Assembly (NCBI GenBank): GCA_021234155.1
Contig: JAJEKV010000008.1
Location: 22,845,106-22,909,105 of the forward strand
Source: Isoetes taiwanensis
Lineage: Eukaryota; Streptophyta; Lycopodiopsida; Isoetales; Isoetaceae
Direction: 5' to 3'
Length of the DNA stretch: 64,000 nucleotides
The notes below the pieces were generated by a model. The model was not told the DNA's origin, did no database searches, and saw nothing but the letters and a program-made list of their open reading frames with translations. Positions within the stretch are counted from its first letter, which is position 1. Every line of letters begins with the position of its first letter. Shown here piece by piece: positions 21,692 through 33,227 of this stretch. A program made the translations under genes and the position numbers.

Positions 21692-23178
21692 TTGGCTAAG
21701 GAGGCACGCACAGATACAGAACATGAAGCTTTCCATTCGTATAAGAAAGAGGGCAATTTGTTATATTACAAGGATAAGTTGTGTGTACCTGAAACTTCAG
21801 GAGTGCGTAAGGTAATTCTCCATGACACGCACAACAGCCCTATAGCTGGACATGCAGGCTTTATGAAGACCTACTTTAAGATCCGCTCCAGTTATTTTTG
21901 GCCTTCGATGAAGAAGGACATTGCCAAGTACATTAAGCAGTGTCAGGTGTGTCAACAAACCAAGGCTGAGCAATTAAGAATTCCAGGTGAGTTGCAACCT
22001 CTGGATGTGCCTAACGCCAAGTGGGAAGTGATAACCATGGATTTCATTGTAGGCCTTCCACGTACTCTCCGTGGATACGATGCATTGATGGTAGTGGTCG
22101 ACAAATTGTCAAAAATGGCTCACTTCTTGCCATGTCGGACCACGGACAAAGCCTTTGATACCGCGCTGCTATTTGCAAAGGAGATCTTCAGGTTGCACGG
22201 AATGCCACGAGTTATTGTATCCGACAGGGATCCCAACTTCGTAAGTGCGTTCTGGAAAGATTTCTTTGCCACCATCCAGACCAGCTTGCTATGAGCACGG
22301 CCTATCATCCTCAGACGGATGGTCAGACAGAGCGTATCAATCGTATTATAGAGGACATGCTACGCAGTTATGTGTGGAGTAAGCAATCACAATGGGCTGA
22401 CTATATTTATCTAGTTGAGTTTGCCTATAACAGTATGAAACAAGAGTCTTCTAGAATGTCTCCATTCATGATAAATTATGGTTATCAATGCCTTACTCCA
22501 GACACATGGCATAACCCCGTTTCTAAAGTGGAGGTATCTCAACAACTCCTCTTGGAAATGCAAGCTTTGGTAGAAGAAGTTCGTGGGTACTTATTGGCTG
22601 CATGCAGTCGTCAGAAGAGTCTAGCGGATAAACACAGAACACCACGAGTCTTCCAGGTGGGTGAATCAGTTTGGCTTAAGATTAAGGTAAAACAAGCCAA
22701 GCTTAAAATTGGTAACTGCAAGAAGCTGGCACCCAGATGGGCTGGGCCGTTCAAGATCACCGAACGTGTCGAGGAACAGGCATATCGCCTGGAATTGCCA
22801 CCCCGTTTGAAGATCCACAAGGTCTTTCATGTGAGTCTTCTAAAGCAGCACACCCCAGATCCAGAGGAGATCTTGGATACACCCACCCTACTTGAAATGA
22901 CAGAAGAGCATTTAGATATAGTGCCTGAAGCTCTTCTTGATCGAGCATATAAACAGACCAGAAGGACCCAAATGCTGCAATACTTGGTCAAGTGGAAACA
23001 CTTGCCGGTTGAGGATGCTACGTGGGTAATGGAAATAGACCTTGAGAAGCACTATCCGGACTTCATGCGCCAATCTCAAGGCCGTACCATCAACGATGCT
23101 ATCAACCCCGCTCCAGACGGTAAGCTTGAAGGCTTGATTCGCCGAGAATCATGCAGTAGAGGGGTACATGCATCGTAA
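21692..23178 (+). pseudogene. Integrase with C-terminal chromodomain, element B
   Basis: The HHCC zinc-binding part runs from HDTHNSPIAGHAGF to CQVCQQTK (about 21825-21965). The DDE core has D in ITMDFIVGL (22040), D in VIVSDRDPNF (about 22222) and E in HPQTDGQTERINR (22330-22332). A frameshift near 22285 separates ATIQTSLL from MSTAYHPQTDG. The C-terminal part has the GPFKITERV/LKIHKVFHVSLLK fold typical of plant Ty3 integrases and ends with a chromodomain (MLQYLVKWKHLPVEDATW, 22970-23030). Chromodomains of chromoviruses read methylated histone H3 tails and steer insertion to heterochromatin. This is notable because the same element carries an H3-like ORF. Confidence 0.9.
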
Positions 23179-23693
23179 GTGATAATAGTTACCGATGATG
23201 GGATCACCTTCGTGTTCCCTAGGACGTGGTGTACTGTCAAGGTAGACATGACCGCGAATTGCTTGGAAAGCATTATGCCGCAATCAATTGCGAACCATAA
23301 ACATGATAGGTTCCCTTGTAGATAGATTTGCTTTTATTTCTTATAGGGAGTGGTCCCTTCAACCACAACCTAATTATTTTATCCATATAAACTAATGTGT
23401 TGACATGTGCAAGCCAGTGAGTAGTACGTGACCTGCCCATGTATAGAGGGTTGCTGATGACCCAACTTCTCCAGTTTTATTTTGTCTACAAGCCTTGTCT
23501 TTTTGTTACTCTGATGTTGGTATTGGACTTCGGTCCTTGAACTTTTTGCTTACCATGAGCATGTGAAATGCACCTCGGTGCTTAAACTGTTTCAGACTTT
23601 AAAGTTTCAATGTATTATCTTCGGATACCTTTCTTCGTAATATAATTTTCTATTGTTGTATCTGACCCCAATGCTGAGGACAGCATTATTTCT
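23179..23693 (+). other. 3' untranslated region of element B
   Basis: Non-coding stretch between the chromodomain stop and the polypurine tract, also present in the scrambled copy at about 12190-12686 with few changes. Confidence 0.7.
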
Positions 23694-23706
23694 AAGGAGG
23701 GGAGAA
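23694..23706 (+). other. Polypurine tract before LTR3
   Basis: AAGGAGGGGAGAA immediately 5' of TGTGACG. Confidence 0.85.
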
Positions 23707-25283
23707 TGTGACGTTCCATGTATTTATACGGAACACGTATAAACAATATGCTGACACGTCACCAACAAAGGTACGCCACCATGGGGTATTTTGACATTGA
23801 CCTAAAAGGGATTTAATTAGCTATGTTAAATTAACCATTAAAGGATAATTATCCAATTATTTGAATTGGACTAATTGGCTATTTAGGGGAGCGCCACCTG
23901 GCCTAATTCGATTGGCCAGCATGGGGACTTCCAAATTGGGTCACCAACTTGACCCCTAGCCCTGATTGACTCCCTAAAATCGTCCCAGAGGAGCAGGAGC
24001 TGAGCGCCCACCTTGCCAAGCACCTTTACCTGTGTAGCCAGATCCAGGGAAGATGGAAGCACCAAATGACAACGGATCCAGCAGGAACTCAGGTGGGTGG
24101 TTAGGATAGCTTGAGAATTCTAGGGTAGCGCCCCTGTTGGGCACTTGTTGTGTTAGTTTCGTCTGTTCTCTCTGTGCTTTACTTGTAGGAACTAACCCTT
24201 GATTGTAAAGGTAAGTTCTCTTTATTTTGGATTCTGGTCTTGCTCTTAAAGGATGGATTGATAGTTCTTTGCATAGTATTATTCTGGAAATGGGGGAAAT
24301 AAGGGGGGGTAGAGACCTGTGAGCCATATTAGTAGTATACTCCTAGGTTGACTCCTGTAATTCCCATTATTGCGGCCTGTGCACAAGAGACCATCGAGTT
24401 GTGGATGCTATGGAATTGCTTAGCACCAAATAAGGGACGCAGTGGTGAAGTGGGGGTGGGGACTTGCACGAACATAAAAGGCTCCTGAGACTCCTACAGT
24501 TGGCTAGGCCTGATAGCCAGTCACGAAGAGGGCCGGGTATGGGTCTGACACTCCCTGGGTGTAAAGGTGTGATCTGTATGGAGCATCTTGCACTTTGAGT
24601 AGATTTAGGGTGAGTAAGTCGGGTACGGATGCGGGGGTCGCTGATGCGGCACGTATTCTCTAGCTCACCCATGGAACCACTGTGATCCTGGAAGGGGACG
24701 CTTCCCCGACCTGCCTCATCGGACGGGACTTCATGAACCTTGTAGTAGGCTCGAAGGGTGATACCTTGAGTCTGCATGTCCGGAAGGCTATAGTGACGCC
24801 ATAGCATGATTGGACTCATCTGCAAAGTGTGCACAGGAGGGGCGGATGGAGTGGACAACCCTAGCCGATGTTCTATGCCAGCCAACGCCATGTCAAGATT
24901 CGGTCTGCTGATCTCTTGAGACCTAGCCGTCAGTCGATCCTCACTGGAGTCGGAGCCGGGGTAGAACCATGGGTTTGGATGTTTTCCTTAGTATTAAATG
25001 CATATTCTTTGCCGTTGTCACTTGGATGGATGTGCCACCCCTCGTGGTGGTAAATTAAGATGTGATTATGCTGTGTGCTAACCTTGTATTCATGCTTCCG
25101 CGACGTAGGAGCCCCATTGAAGGCGTGGGCCAAATGTCCCTTCTGTGTCCTTCACTTGAGCATCTTCTTATAGATGGCCCGAGTCAGACGGAGGGCCCTG
25201 CTCATGGTGAGTTGGTCGCCATGGGAGGGGAAAGTCCCCGTATGTATACGTCCGAGTGTCGTATATGTTCAGGGAGCGTCACA
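23707..25283 (+). repeat. LTR3 of element B (1577 bp, most complete)
   Basis: TGTGACGTTCC...GGGAGCGTCACA with a 7-base terminal inverted repeat, followed by target duplicate CTTCA. No 136-base duplication inside, so it is the best reference LTR. Confidence 0.9.
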
Positions 25284-25779
25284 CTTCATCAAAAAATAGG
25301 CAATTTCTAACATCATCTTTTAGAAAATTACTGGAACCAGAAGCAGCATCAATGTCAACAAGAAGAGAAGACTTTATATCATGAACATTTTCAAGGTGAG
25401 ACAGACCAGTAACAAATTTTCTGCCCAGATCATCTTCTAAACAAGTCCTAGCAAATAGGACAGCCTCCATATCATTATATACCTTAGCAATAAAGGTCTT
25501 GCAAGTTTCCAGTTTAAAGTTTGCAACCTTTATTTTATGAAAAGTGGAAAACCACCCATTAAACCCAAGGTAACTTACAGGAGACATGTTCTTGTTGCTC
25601 AGACTACTTTCCTTATGAATAATAAAGGCATGGATTTCCCAATTCCTGATACACGCAATCAAGGTCTGGACAGTGAAGTTTGGGCTAGAGATGTTACACT
25701 GGTCATAACCCAAAGCAACCAGCTCTTTAATCCATATGGAATTCATATCAATCTCATCATTATTCAACATTGGATACTG
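25284..25779 (-). pseudogene. Upstream half of an exon split by element B
   Basis: On the minus strand a splice acceptor (ACTTTTTTCAG) precedes an open frame starting YPMLNNDEIDMNSIWIK and reading through LEDDLGRKFVTGLSHLEN to NCLFFDE, where the LTR begins. Past the element the frame continues at 9551. The protein is not recognised; it has no clear motif beyond an acidic segment at the insertion point. A donor-like CCT/GTAAGT inside (around 25577) may mark a short intron. The gene was disrupted by the insertion unless the element is absent from other alleles. Confidence 0.65.
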
Positions 25780-26420
25780 AAAAAAGTAAAAACACTATTA
25801 GTAAGGTACAGGAGGGAAGATAGAAAAAACGAAAGAAGTAATAAAAGAAGGAAAGCACCACGATCCAAACCAAGGTTTCAAGTTGAACTTGAAAGCTGAA
25901 GTAACATTAAAAAACCCCCAGTCTGAAAGATATCAGATTTAAAACTAGAAGACCCATGTGGGAGATCAAGTTTTTTAGATTGCAGCCTTGAATAGGATTT
26001 GGTGCAGAATCCTACCCAAGCCTTGATAAGGATCATAAAAATAAACTAAAAGAAAGAAAGAATTGAAAAGGACAAAGAATTAAAGACTTAAAGGATAAGA
26101 AGACAACAAATTACATATAAGTAAAGAAAAAGAGGAATAAAGGATGCATGTACAAAAAAGAATAATACAAAGTATAAATCAAACTAAAGCCTAAGACAAA
26201 AAAAGGAGGAGATAAATTTAATAGACCAAACAAATGATAAAGAAAGAAATGAACCGAATAAGAGTGATGTATTATAAAAGATCTTGTCACATGAACATAG
26301 CAAGTGTAAATAGAGATAGAACACCATGGCCATCCAAAACCACAAAAATGGTGCATAAAAACAGGCCACAAAGTAACTAAAGTTCGAAACTTATCACCAT
26401 AAGGCAGAAACAGCAGAATG

Positions 26421-26578
26421 GAGCAGTAATAATGCTCGAACTGAAACCAAGAAACCACATGGAGGGTTTAGTCCGGTTACCTGCAGTAGAACCAAAACAA
26501 TATTAGCCTAAGAAGGGTAATAAGTTAAGCTACATGCAGGTAAGCAGTGGACTAAAACCGGCTTAACGCCTATCACCA
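26421..26578 (+). ncRNA. Structured repeat motif, copy 1 (strand uncertain)
   Basis: Outer stem TTTAGTCC (26467) with GGACTAAA (26549). Inner stem TTACCTGCA (26477) with TGCAGGTAA (26535). A small stem TATTA/TAATA closes the loop GCCTAAGAAGGG. A tail hairpin GGC-TTAAC-GCC lies at 26560-26570, followed by ATCACC. A hairpin GAGCA...TGCTC (26421-26437) precedes it, as in copy 2. Stem sequences differ between copies but keep pairing. It lies in intronic or intergenic DNA between 25779 and 27043. Confidence 0.55.
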
Positions 26579-27042
26579 TAAGAAACTTAGCAAATAATTA
26601 CAAAACAGTGGCAAGCCAATGCCAACTAAAGGACTAAACCTGAATATATGCATAAGTTCAGCATATTATCAAACAGTACGTTTACTTTTGAAGACAATAC
26701 AAGGTATGGAATGTATTAAATCAGCAAAATGAATGTTAGAAGAACTTGGATAGCATAAGAAGAGAACATTATAGAACAGCCATAATAGATAATGGATCAG
26801 GGTAGTTATGCTGTAAACAAAAACAGCAACATTAAAACAGCATAAGAGAGAGTTAAGGACAAGAGATTAAATTCTAAAAAACATTGGAACCAAGTAGATA
26901 ATGGAGATCCACTGAGGGGCAGTGCATAAAAGAAGTTAACCTATAGAAATTAGAAAATAGAGGTCATAGCAGAATGTTACAAGTGATACAACCAAGCTAA
27001 CGTGTGACTAAAAAGTAAACATATGATGAGACCTGCTTGACG

Positions 27043-27512
27043 TCATTTGGTGTTAGACAAAACATCCGGTTGAAGAGGAACATGCATCTGAGCAATAACA
27101 AGGGTAATGGGAACACCGGGCATATCCAACATGGAGGAATTGGTTCGAGAGTCAATAATAATGGGAGCAGCACTACTCTGGCCTTCCATACCAGCAGATT
27201 TCATAGAAGGATCTGCCACTTTAGCAGGTTTGTGAAAATTGAACATGCTTTTTCTCTTCTCAGCCATCTTCCGATCGTTCTCTAATCTAAGAATGGTAGC
27301 TTTGTTTAGGCCACCCTTCTTTCTTCCCATCCAAAGAAGGCAATAGTCAGCCAGCAACCAAGGGTAAGGAGCAACTGGACGATGGGAAAATAGTTCATGA
27401 AATAGGTAGAAGAGAAAGCGGACAGCAGTGAAACCTTGGAAGGCCATTCGTCTGTAGAAGATCCAGCCGTGAAGACGAATAGTTAGAGCAGGTAAATGGA
27501 CGTCTCCATCCA
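27043..27512 (-). CDS. Possible first exon of an unidentified gene
   Basis: On the minus strand the frame opens at ATG 27512 in a good context (GCCATGGATGG) and reads MDGDVHLPALTIRLHGWIFY ... MGRKKGGLNKATILRLENDR ... to a stop at 27043. The basic stretch MGRKKGG and MAEKRKSMFNFHKP could be nuclear-localisation-like. It lies upstream of the split exon at 25284-25779 on the same strand, so it may be the start of the same gene, with the structured motif at 26421 in the intron between. No family is recognised. Confidence 0.4.
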
Positions 27513-27559
27513 TGGCCGGAGCCTCTGGTGCCGTAAGCAAACCCTAAACTAGGAGTTTT

Positions 27560-28218
27560 TTTGGCAACCAAAGCCAAATATGCAAATGAAATAAGAAAAC
27601 ACAAAGATACGAAATATTAGATGGAAAATCAAAGGTGTAAGGTATAAGAAAAATTGTTGAATAAGAAACTGAAGGTGGACAAAGATATTAGAGGGGCCAG
27701 ACTATTAAAACAAGGTGCTGCGCACGGAGGGTTGCCCTCTATGGCCCGAGGGTGAAGTGGCTTAAATTAAATCCACATGTGACCTGACAATATACACAAG
27801 ACTAGTTATGGAGAATTCTGTGGAAATTGCCATCTTTATAATATTTTTTGATCCATAATGTTACGCAGTCTTTTGAGCCCGACCTGAGCTATTGCCCACA
27901 TCATCATGCTTTTATGAGTGTTGGGGGATCGTAATGTGTGGTAGGAGGACGTTATCCTATTTCAGGCCCTTATCCAAACTAGAAAATTGCCCACCTTCGA
28001 TGGGGATTCCATGTGATTGCACATGAAGAGTATACTTAATGTGTGTAGTATTTTGCTTGTAACACGCTCTATGTCCTATCACAACACGAAGAAGGTTTTT
28101 TGGGGTGATATATAGTTTGTGCAATTTTTTATGTCGTAAACTGCTTCCTTTTATCTTCCTTGGCATCTTGTCAAATATTCTATGGACATTGTCAAGCATT
28201 CTAGTTTCCACATACTCT
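27560..28218. other. Interval without recognised gene
   Basis: No recognisable protein. A minus-strand frame at 27957-28211 (METRMLDNVHRIFDKMPRK) shows no known motif. Confidence 0.4.
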
Positions 28219-28576
28219 TAAGCCATACGGGATTACTCCAGGTTCATCCAAATGCTATGTCATTGGCAATGCTGCAAAAAAACTCACAAAAGTTACGTTG
28301 TCTACCGACCTGCAAGCTTACTACAACCCATCGAAAAGTTATCATTGAGCAAGCATCATTGTGTCTTGACAAAAAGTACTTACTAAAACTATTGCTATCC
28401 TAAGAGCCATAGGGGATTACTCCAAGTTCATCCAAATGCTATGTCATTGGCAATGCTGCAAAAACACTTACAAAAGTTACTTTGTCTATGCACCTACTAC
28501 AACCCATGTGAAAGTTGGCATTGAGCAAGCATTATATTGTATCTGGACAAAAAGTACTTATTAAAGCTATTGCATC
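28219..28576 (+). repeat. Two diverged tandem units of about 184 bases
   Basis: GGATTACTCCAGGTTCATCC in the first unit matches GGATTACTCCAAGTTCATCC in the second. The units differ at many positions, unlike the exact 136-base series, so this is an older natural duplication. Confidence 0.8.
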
Positions 28577-28910
28577 CATATGTAGTATCCATCAGTATCG
28601 AAAAAATAACCTTTTTGAAAGTTATGTTTTGACATTTTATTGAAATGGGTACTTTTAGACAATAGAGTAATTGAAACCATGACTTTATTAATAGGGTGAT
28701 ATACATTGGAGTACTTGATAGTTGATAACAGGAAGAAGAGACCAACCTTTTTGAAAGTAAAGATGTTAAGATTTATAAATTGTTTTGCATGTGAATTTTG
28801 TTTAGGACATGAAGGAATAATTCAATACTTTAATTGAAGAAGGTTGCTAAGAATTTAATAGCATGGAATACATGGAAGTTACAAGCAAAGTAACAAATAT
28901 TTCACTTTAG

Positions 28911-29182
28911 TAAATAATTTCATTGACTGCCCCATGAGGACTTGGCCTACCATAATAGATATGAAAGACATGTTGTTCTTTCAACAACATGCATGCAAAT
29001 TAGTAAGTGTTGCTGCTCCAATAGCTAACATGCAAATTGCTAACAGTAAATAATTTCATTGACTGCCCCATGAGGACTTGGCCTACCATAATAGATATGA
29101 AAGACATGTTGTTCTTTCAACAACATGCATGCAAATTAGTAAGTGTTGCTGCTCCAATAGCTAACATGCAAATTGCTAACAT
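28911..29182. repeat. 136-base exact direct duplication
   Basis: TAAATAATTTCATTGACTGC at 28911 recurs at 29047. Confidence 0.92.
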
Positions 29183-30027
29183 TAAGGCAAACATGGCATG
29201 CCAAGAAGCCTTTACATTCTCATCCGTGCATCCAAATATGAAGAATCTAGAGGAATAGAAGGTTGTAGAAACAAGGAAATAAAAACATATCTAAAGTTTA
29301 ATCCAATCCCTTGAATGAATCTATGAACTTTCTTCTAGAACAGGGCAATGTACATAAGACTACATTGTTTTCTCTAATGCCTTGTCATACATGCGAGAGA
29401 AAAAGAGTCTCGCGCTTTACCTTTTGTTTATATCTTGCCGACTTCCCACACGGTAACAATCACAACTTCAACATGAAAAACCCCAAACAAGCAAAAATTC
29501 TGGAAAATCTTGCTTAGGGAGAAAAATAAAAGAGAGCACATGTCTCACAACAAACATGTAGCAGCTTGTGAAACCTTGAAGTAAAACTCCTTGTCTTTTG
29601 CAGGAACAACACTGAAACATAATATTAAAGCTTCATTTTTGTGGAGATATATATGAATAGCCTAGAAAAAGAGCAGGAACTATACCCACCATCAGGCAGG
29701 GCCCAACAAAGCAATGTAGTGTGGTGTGTGGTCACATGTCCAGTTGGATGCTGCCTAGTGGCGTGACGTTAAAATACTATCTATCTATCTATCTATTTTG
29801 TACATGTGTCAAGCGGAAAGAACACCGCATGCCCAAAGCATGTGCAGCAAAATCGGCCAAGTGCAGAGAGAGAGAGAGAGAGATTATTTGCTGAAAGGCC
29901 TGAGCAAAATATGGCATCATGAAAGATGATGCTCATTCAAACAAATATTTCACTTTAGTAAATAATTTCATTGACTTACCATAACAGATATGAAAGACAT
30001 ATTGTTCTTTCAACAACATGCATGCAA

Positions 30028-30299
30028 ATTAGTAAGTGCTGCTGCTCCAACAGCTAACATAAAAATTGCTAACATTAAGGCAAACATGGCATACCAAGAA
30101 GCCTTTTACATTCTCATCTGTGCCATCCAAATAGGAGGAATCTAGAGGAATAGAAGATGGTAGATTAGTAAGTGCTGCTGCTCCAACAGCTAACATAAAA
30201 ATTGCTAACATTAAGGCAAACATGGCATACCAAGAAGCCTTTTACATTCTCATCTGTGCCATCCAAATAGGAGGAATCTAGAGGAATAGAAGATGGTAG
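30028..30299. repeat. 136-base exact direct duplication
   Basis: ATTAGTAAGTGCTGCTGCTC at 30028 recurs at 30164. Confidence 0.92.
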
Positions 30300-31096
30300 A
30301 AACAAGGAAATAAAACATATCTAAAGTCATGAATCAATCTCCTTGAATGAGTCTATGAGCTTGGCTTCTAGAAACGGGGCAATGTACATAAGACTACATT
30401 GTTTTTCTCTAATGCCTTGTCATACATAGAGAAAAGAGAGTATGCCTTTACCTTTTGTTTATATCTTGCCGACTTCCAACCAATTGTAATAATCATCACT
30501 TCCAACATGAAAAACCCCAAACAAGCAAAAATTGGAAAATCTTGCAAGCATTACTTCATGGGCGATTTTGGAGGAGAGCATTAGAGAAAAATGGACCGAG
30601 CCAAAAATTCAAGAAATCTAGGCACCTCGAGGGGACTTACCCTTTTCCTTGCTTCGAACTGGCCGTGGGTGCAAAATAATGAGGTAAATTGATTGTCAAG
30701 AGTAAACATAAAAGTTAGAGCGGGACAAAAACCTATCATCATTGCCAAGATAACACACATGCTTCAACGAAATTCACTGGGATAGCGGTCTTCACCGGAT
30801 TTATAAATGATTAGCTCCAACAAGAAACATAAGGATGCATACTATATATGCGCCACTGCTATCTTTGCCATCAATCAATTGAGTTGACATGAGGATGCTC
30901 TATCGGAAGCAATAAAGACCGGGTCAGGTGAGAAGATCCAAAACATAGAACTTGCCTTAGAAAATTTTAAGGAAGCAGACAAAGCTCGAGATACAAACCC
31001 TTCGGATCGACAGAACATAGCACGAAAGGTCATCGGCCGAAGCAATCCCTCCATCCTCCGCGTCGGCTCGCGACAAAAAACAAGGGTTGCGCTCGT

Positions 31097-31192
31097 TATG
31101 CTAGCATATACCATGAATATGCCAAAAACCCACATAAACAAGGGATTGCCCCCCTAGGGGCAACCCAAAAAGATGAAATTACAAAGATACAC

Positions 31193-31225
<33 letters not shown>

Positions 31226-31320
31226 CTAGGTATATGCTAGCATATACCATGAATATGCCAAAAACCCACATAAACAAGGGATTGCCCCCCTAGGGGCAAC
31301 CCAAAAAGATGAAATTACAA
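31097..31320. repeat. Offset-136 duplication interrupted by a 27-base A run
   Basis: An 88-base block at 31097-31184 recurs at 31233-31320 (offset 136). Between them lies AGATACACATT followed by a long A run (about 31197-31223). The block contains the palindrome TTGCCCCCCTAGGGGCAA. A diverged relative lies at about 60490-60570. Confidence 0.85.
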
Positions 31321-31329
31321 TCTAAGCCC

Positions 31330-31677
31330 TGATATGAGGCTTTTTTAAGAAAAAATGAAAAATACAAATAAGGATAAGTTTATGAAACATTGGCCAAATA
31401 GACAAAACGATTCAAAAGACATAGGAGATCAACATCAGACTATATGGAAGACTTTTTGAGCTTTGAATTCAGACAGATGATAAAACATGTACAAATATCC
31501 AAAAAAAGGAACTTAATACTAAGATATGAACCACAAATCAATATAATACTGATTTGCATAATATAATTTATGAGTCAACCATCCACGGTGGTGGAACAAC
31601 ATATAACAACTTAAAATAGAGAAAAGTAGATAGATGTCACCAAGAAGCTAGCTTCCGAAGTTTAATCTTGCAGATTT
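31330..31677. other. Interval without recognised gene
   Basis: AT-rich, no coding content seen. Confidence 0.5.
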
Positions 31678-31837
31678 GAGCAGTAGTTTTTGCTCATTGA
31701 ACACCATGGAAAACACCACTTGGAGGGATGAGTCCGGTTACCTGCAGTGGAACCAAATGCAAGTTAGCCTAAGAAGGGTAAATGCATAAGCCACAAACAG
31801 GTAAGCAATGAACTCATCCGGCTTAACGCCCTTCACC
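31678..31837 (+). ncRNA. Structured repeat motif, copy 2 (strand uncertain)
   Basis: Outer stem GATGAGT (31727) with ACTCATC (31812). Inner stem TTACCTG (31738) with CAGGTAA (31798). Next stem GTGG with CCAC, where copy 1 has GTAG with CTAC. Loop TTAGCCTAAGAAGGGTAA is identical to copy 1. Tail hairpin GGC-TTAAC-GCC at 31820-31830, then CTTCACC. The leading hairpin GAGCA...TGCTC is conserved. Confidence 0.6.
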
Positions 31838-32900
31838 ATAAAACAAACACATATAACCAAAATAATAAGGCCAAGTAGTTAGGAAAATCAATTCTGAAAT
31901 TAATGCAGCAGTCATAGAGGGAGATCATAATAAACCTAAAGAGTTAATGGTCCAACTTTAGGGAAGCACGTAATAAAGCGCAGATTAAGAGAGAACAGCA
32001 AAACAACAAGCATCAAATTGTGCACAGCTAAGAGCAAGGTTCATAGGCTAAACTATGCAATAAGCATGGTTAGAACTATAAATAACAAAATTTTAATTGG
32101 AACTGGAGCTTAAAAAAGGACCATAAGGAAACTAGCTAAAGAGGAATCGATAGAGCTAGATAAGAAAATGAATAATGGAGCTTACACTATCATGTTTGCA
32201 TAGGTAAAATTGTGCAAGGCAGCAACGTGTAGAAAATCTAACCAGCTTAAGTAGCTTAAAAGGATAGAACTGTATCAGCTTATGATGGAAACGAAATAGA
32301 ACATAACTAAGGACGACTAAAGATCCATGCGATAACAAAGATCAAACAAGACAGAGAGAAGATAATGTTAACATCAATATACAGCAAGAAACTTTGGATT
32401 ATTCAGAAGAAGATACTGCATGGCCATCATACAAGGGCAGATCTGCTCCAAGTTGCTTTCAAAACACGAAATAGAAGGATATGCATCTACTTCCTGAAAT
32501 TGTTAACAAGAAATAGTAGACTTATACATCAATAAAATATTACGGTTCAAGTAGCATGCAAAACAAGGGATATTACATATCCACTGTCACATCTGTGCAG
32601 GTCATATATGTGTAGAACTAGAAAATCCATCTAGCTATCCAGAAATTCTAAGACAGATCCAAATTCAAATACCTAATACAGGTCAATGTGCTGTTTATTT
32701 CTTAAGTTACCAACGAGCTAAATGAGAACCATTATTAGCAGCATAATATGACATCCCATCCTTATGATACGGTGTACTTCTAGCGGCTAGCTTATTCTTC
32801 TGTTTTGCTATTTTAGATAGAGATCTACATAAGCTGTATTTGATATATTTTCAGTATAACCATATAGAACATCAAGATCAACCTGTATTTTAAGTTCTAC
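31838..32900. other. Interval without recognised gene
   Basis: AT-rich intron-like sequence. No open frame with recognisable content. Confidence 0.5.
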
Positions 32901-32929
32901 CTAGTTAAAAAATTGTGGTAGAATTAAAA

Positions 32930-33170
32930 ACGAAAATGGGTAAGAACCTGGTTCGTCATGATGCCATCTACTTGGTCGATTTGCGCTTTTGCAGCAGAGG
33001 CCGATGGTATATTGTACTTTGGGCAGAGAAACTCTCTTCGGGAGTGCGTAGCTAATCATGAATAGATTCTTTGCTGGCGAGACCTTGCACATTCTGAGCC
33101 GAGCTCCCTTGTTCTTCAAGATCAGCGAGTTCATTGGCTGGGAATGCATTACAGGCTTAGTGAAACCTCA
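32930..33170 (-). pseudogene. Possible exon remnant of an unidentified gene
   Basis: On the minus strand one frame reads AFPANELADLEEQGSSAQNV, then QGLASKESIHD and a stop. The next residues (TPEESFSAQSTIYH) remain protein-like beyond the stop. A donor-like CCAG/GTTCTTACC follows near 32945. It may be a decayed exon on the same strand as the neighbouring gene fragments. Function unknown. Confidence 0.3.
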
Positions 33171-33227
33171 TTTTGGTCTACCCATATACTGAAGGCAGCT
33201 CAACAGTGCAGCATGTCTCTGGTTTAA

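Larger units (their letters stand above)
9552..25283 (+). mobile_element. Element B: Ty3 chromovirus complex with three LTRs and H3-like ORF1
   Basis: The outer flanks carry the same 5-base target duplication, CTTCA at 9547-9551 and 25284-25288. All LTR ends use the 7-base inverted repeat TGTGACG/CGTCACA. Order: LTR1 (9552-10984, lacking its last ~20 bases), a scrambled integrase to 3' end (10985-12699), LTR2 (12700-14275), a long internal region (14276-23706) with ORF1 (H3-like), ORF2, ORF3, gag, protease, RT, RNase H, integrase and chromodomain, then LTR3 (23707-25283). The internal region of about 9.4 kb is long for a chromovirus because of the three extra ORFs. The segment between LTR1 and LTR2 contains several 136-base duplications, so it may be a misassembly; a real LTR-LTR recombination product is the alternative. 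Confidence 0.85.
28900..30590 (+). repeat. Two diverged 0.6-kb segments, 28.90-29.52 and 29.94-30.59 kb
   Basis: Both segments run from the CACTTTAGTAAATAATTTC block through GGGCAATGTACATAAGACT to CAAACAAGCAAAAATT with scattered changes. Each also holds one 136-base exact duplication. Between them are a (CTAT)n run at about 29782 and a (GA)n run at about 29865. No coding content was recognised. Confidence 0.75.

Noticed and set aside
29782-29882. CTAT and GA runs as regulatory sites
   Set aside because: Simple microsatellites without further context.
31197-31223. A-run as the tail of a SINE or LINE insertion on the plus strand
   Set aside because: The surrounding block is part of an offset-136 duplication and no target duplication was found, so the run alone is not enough.
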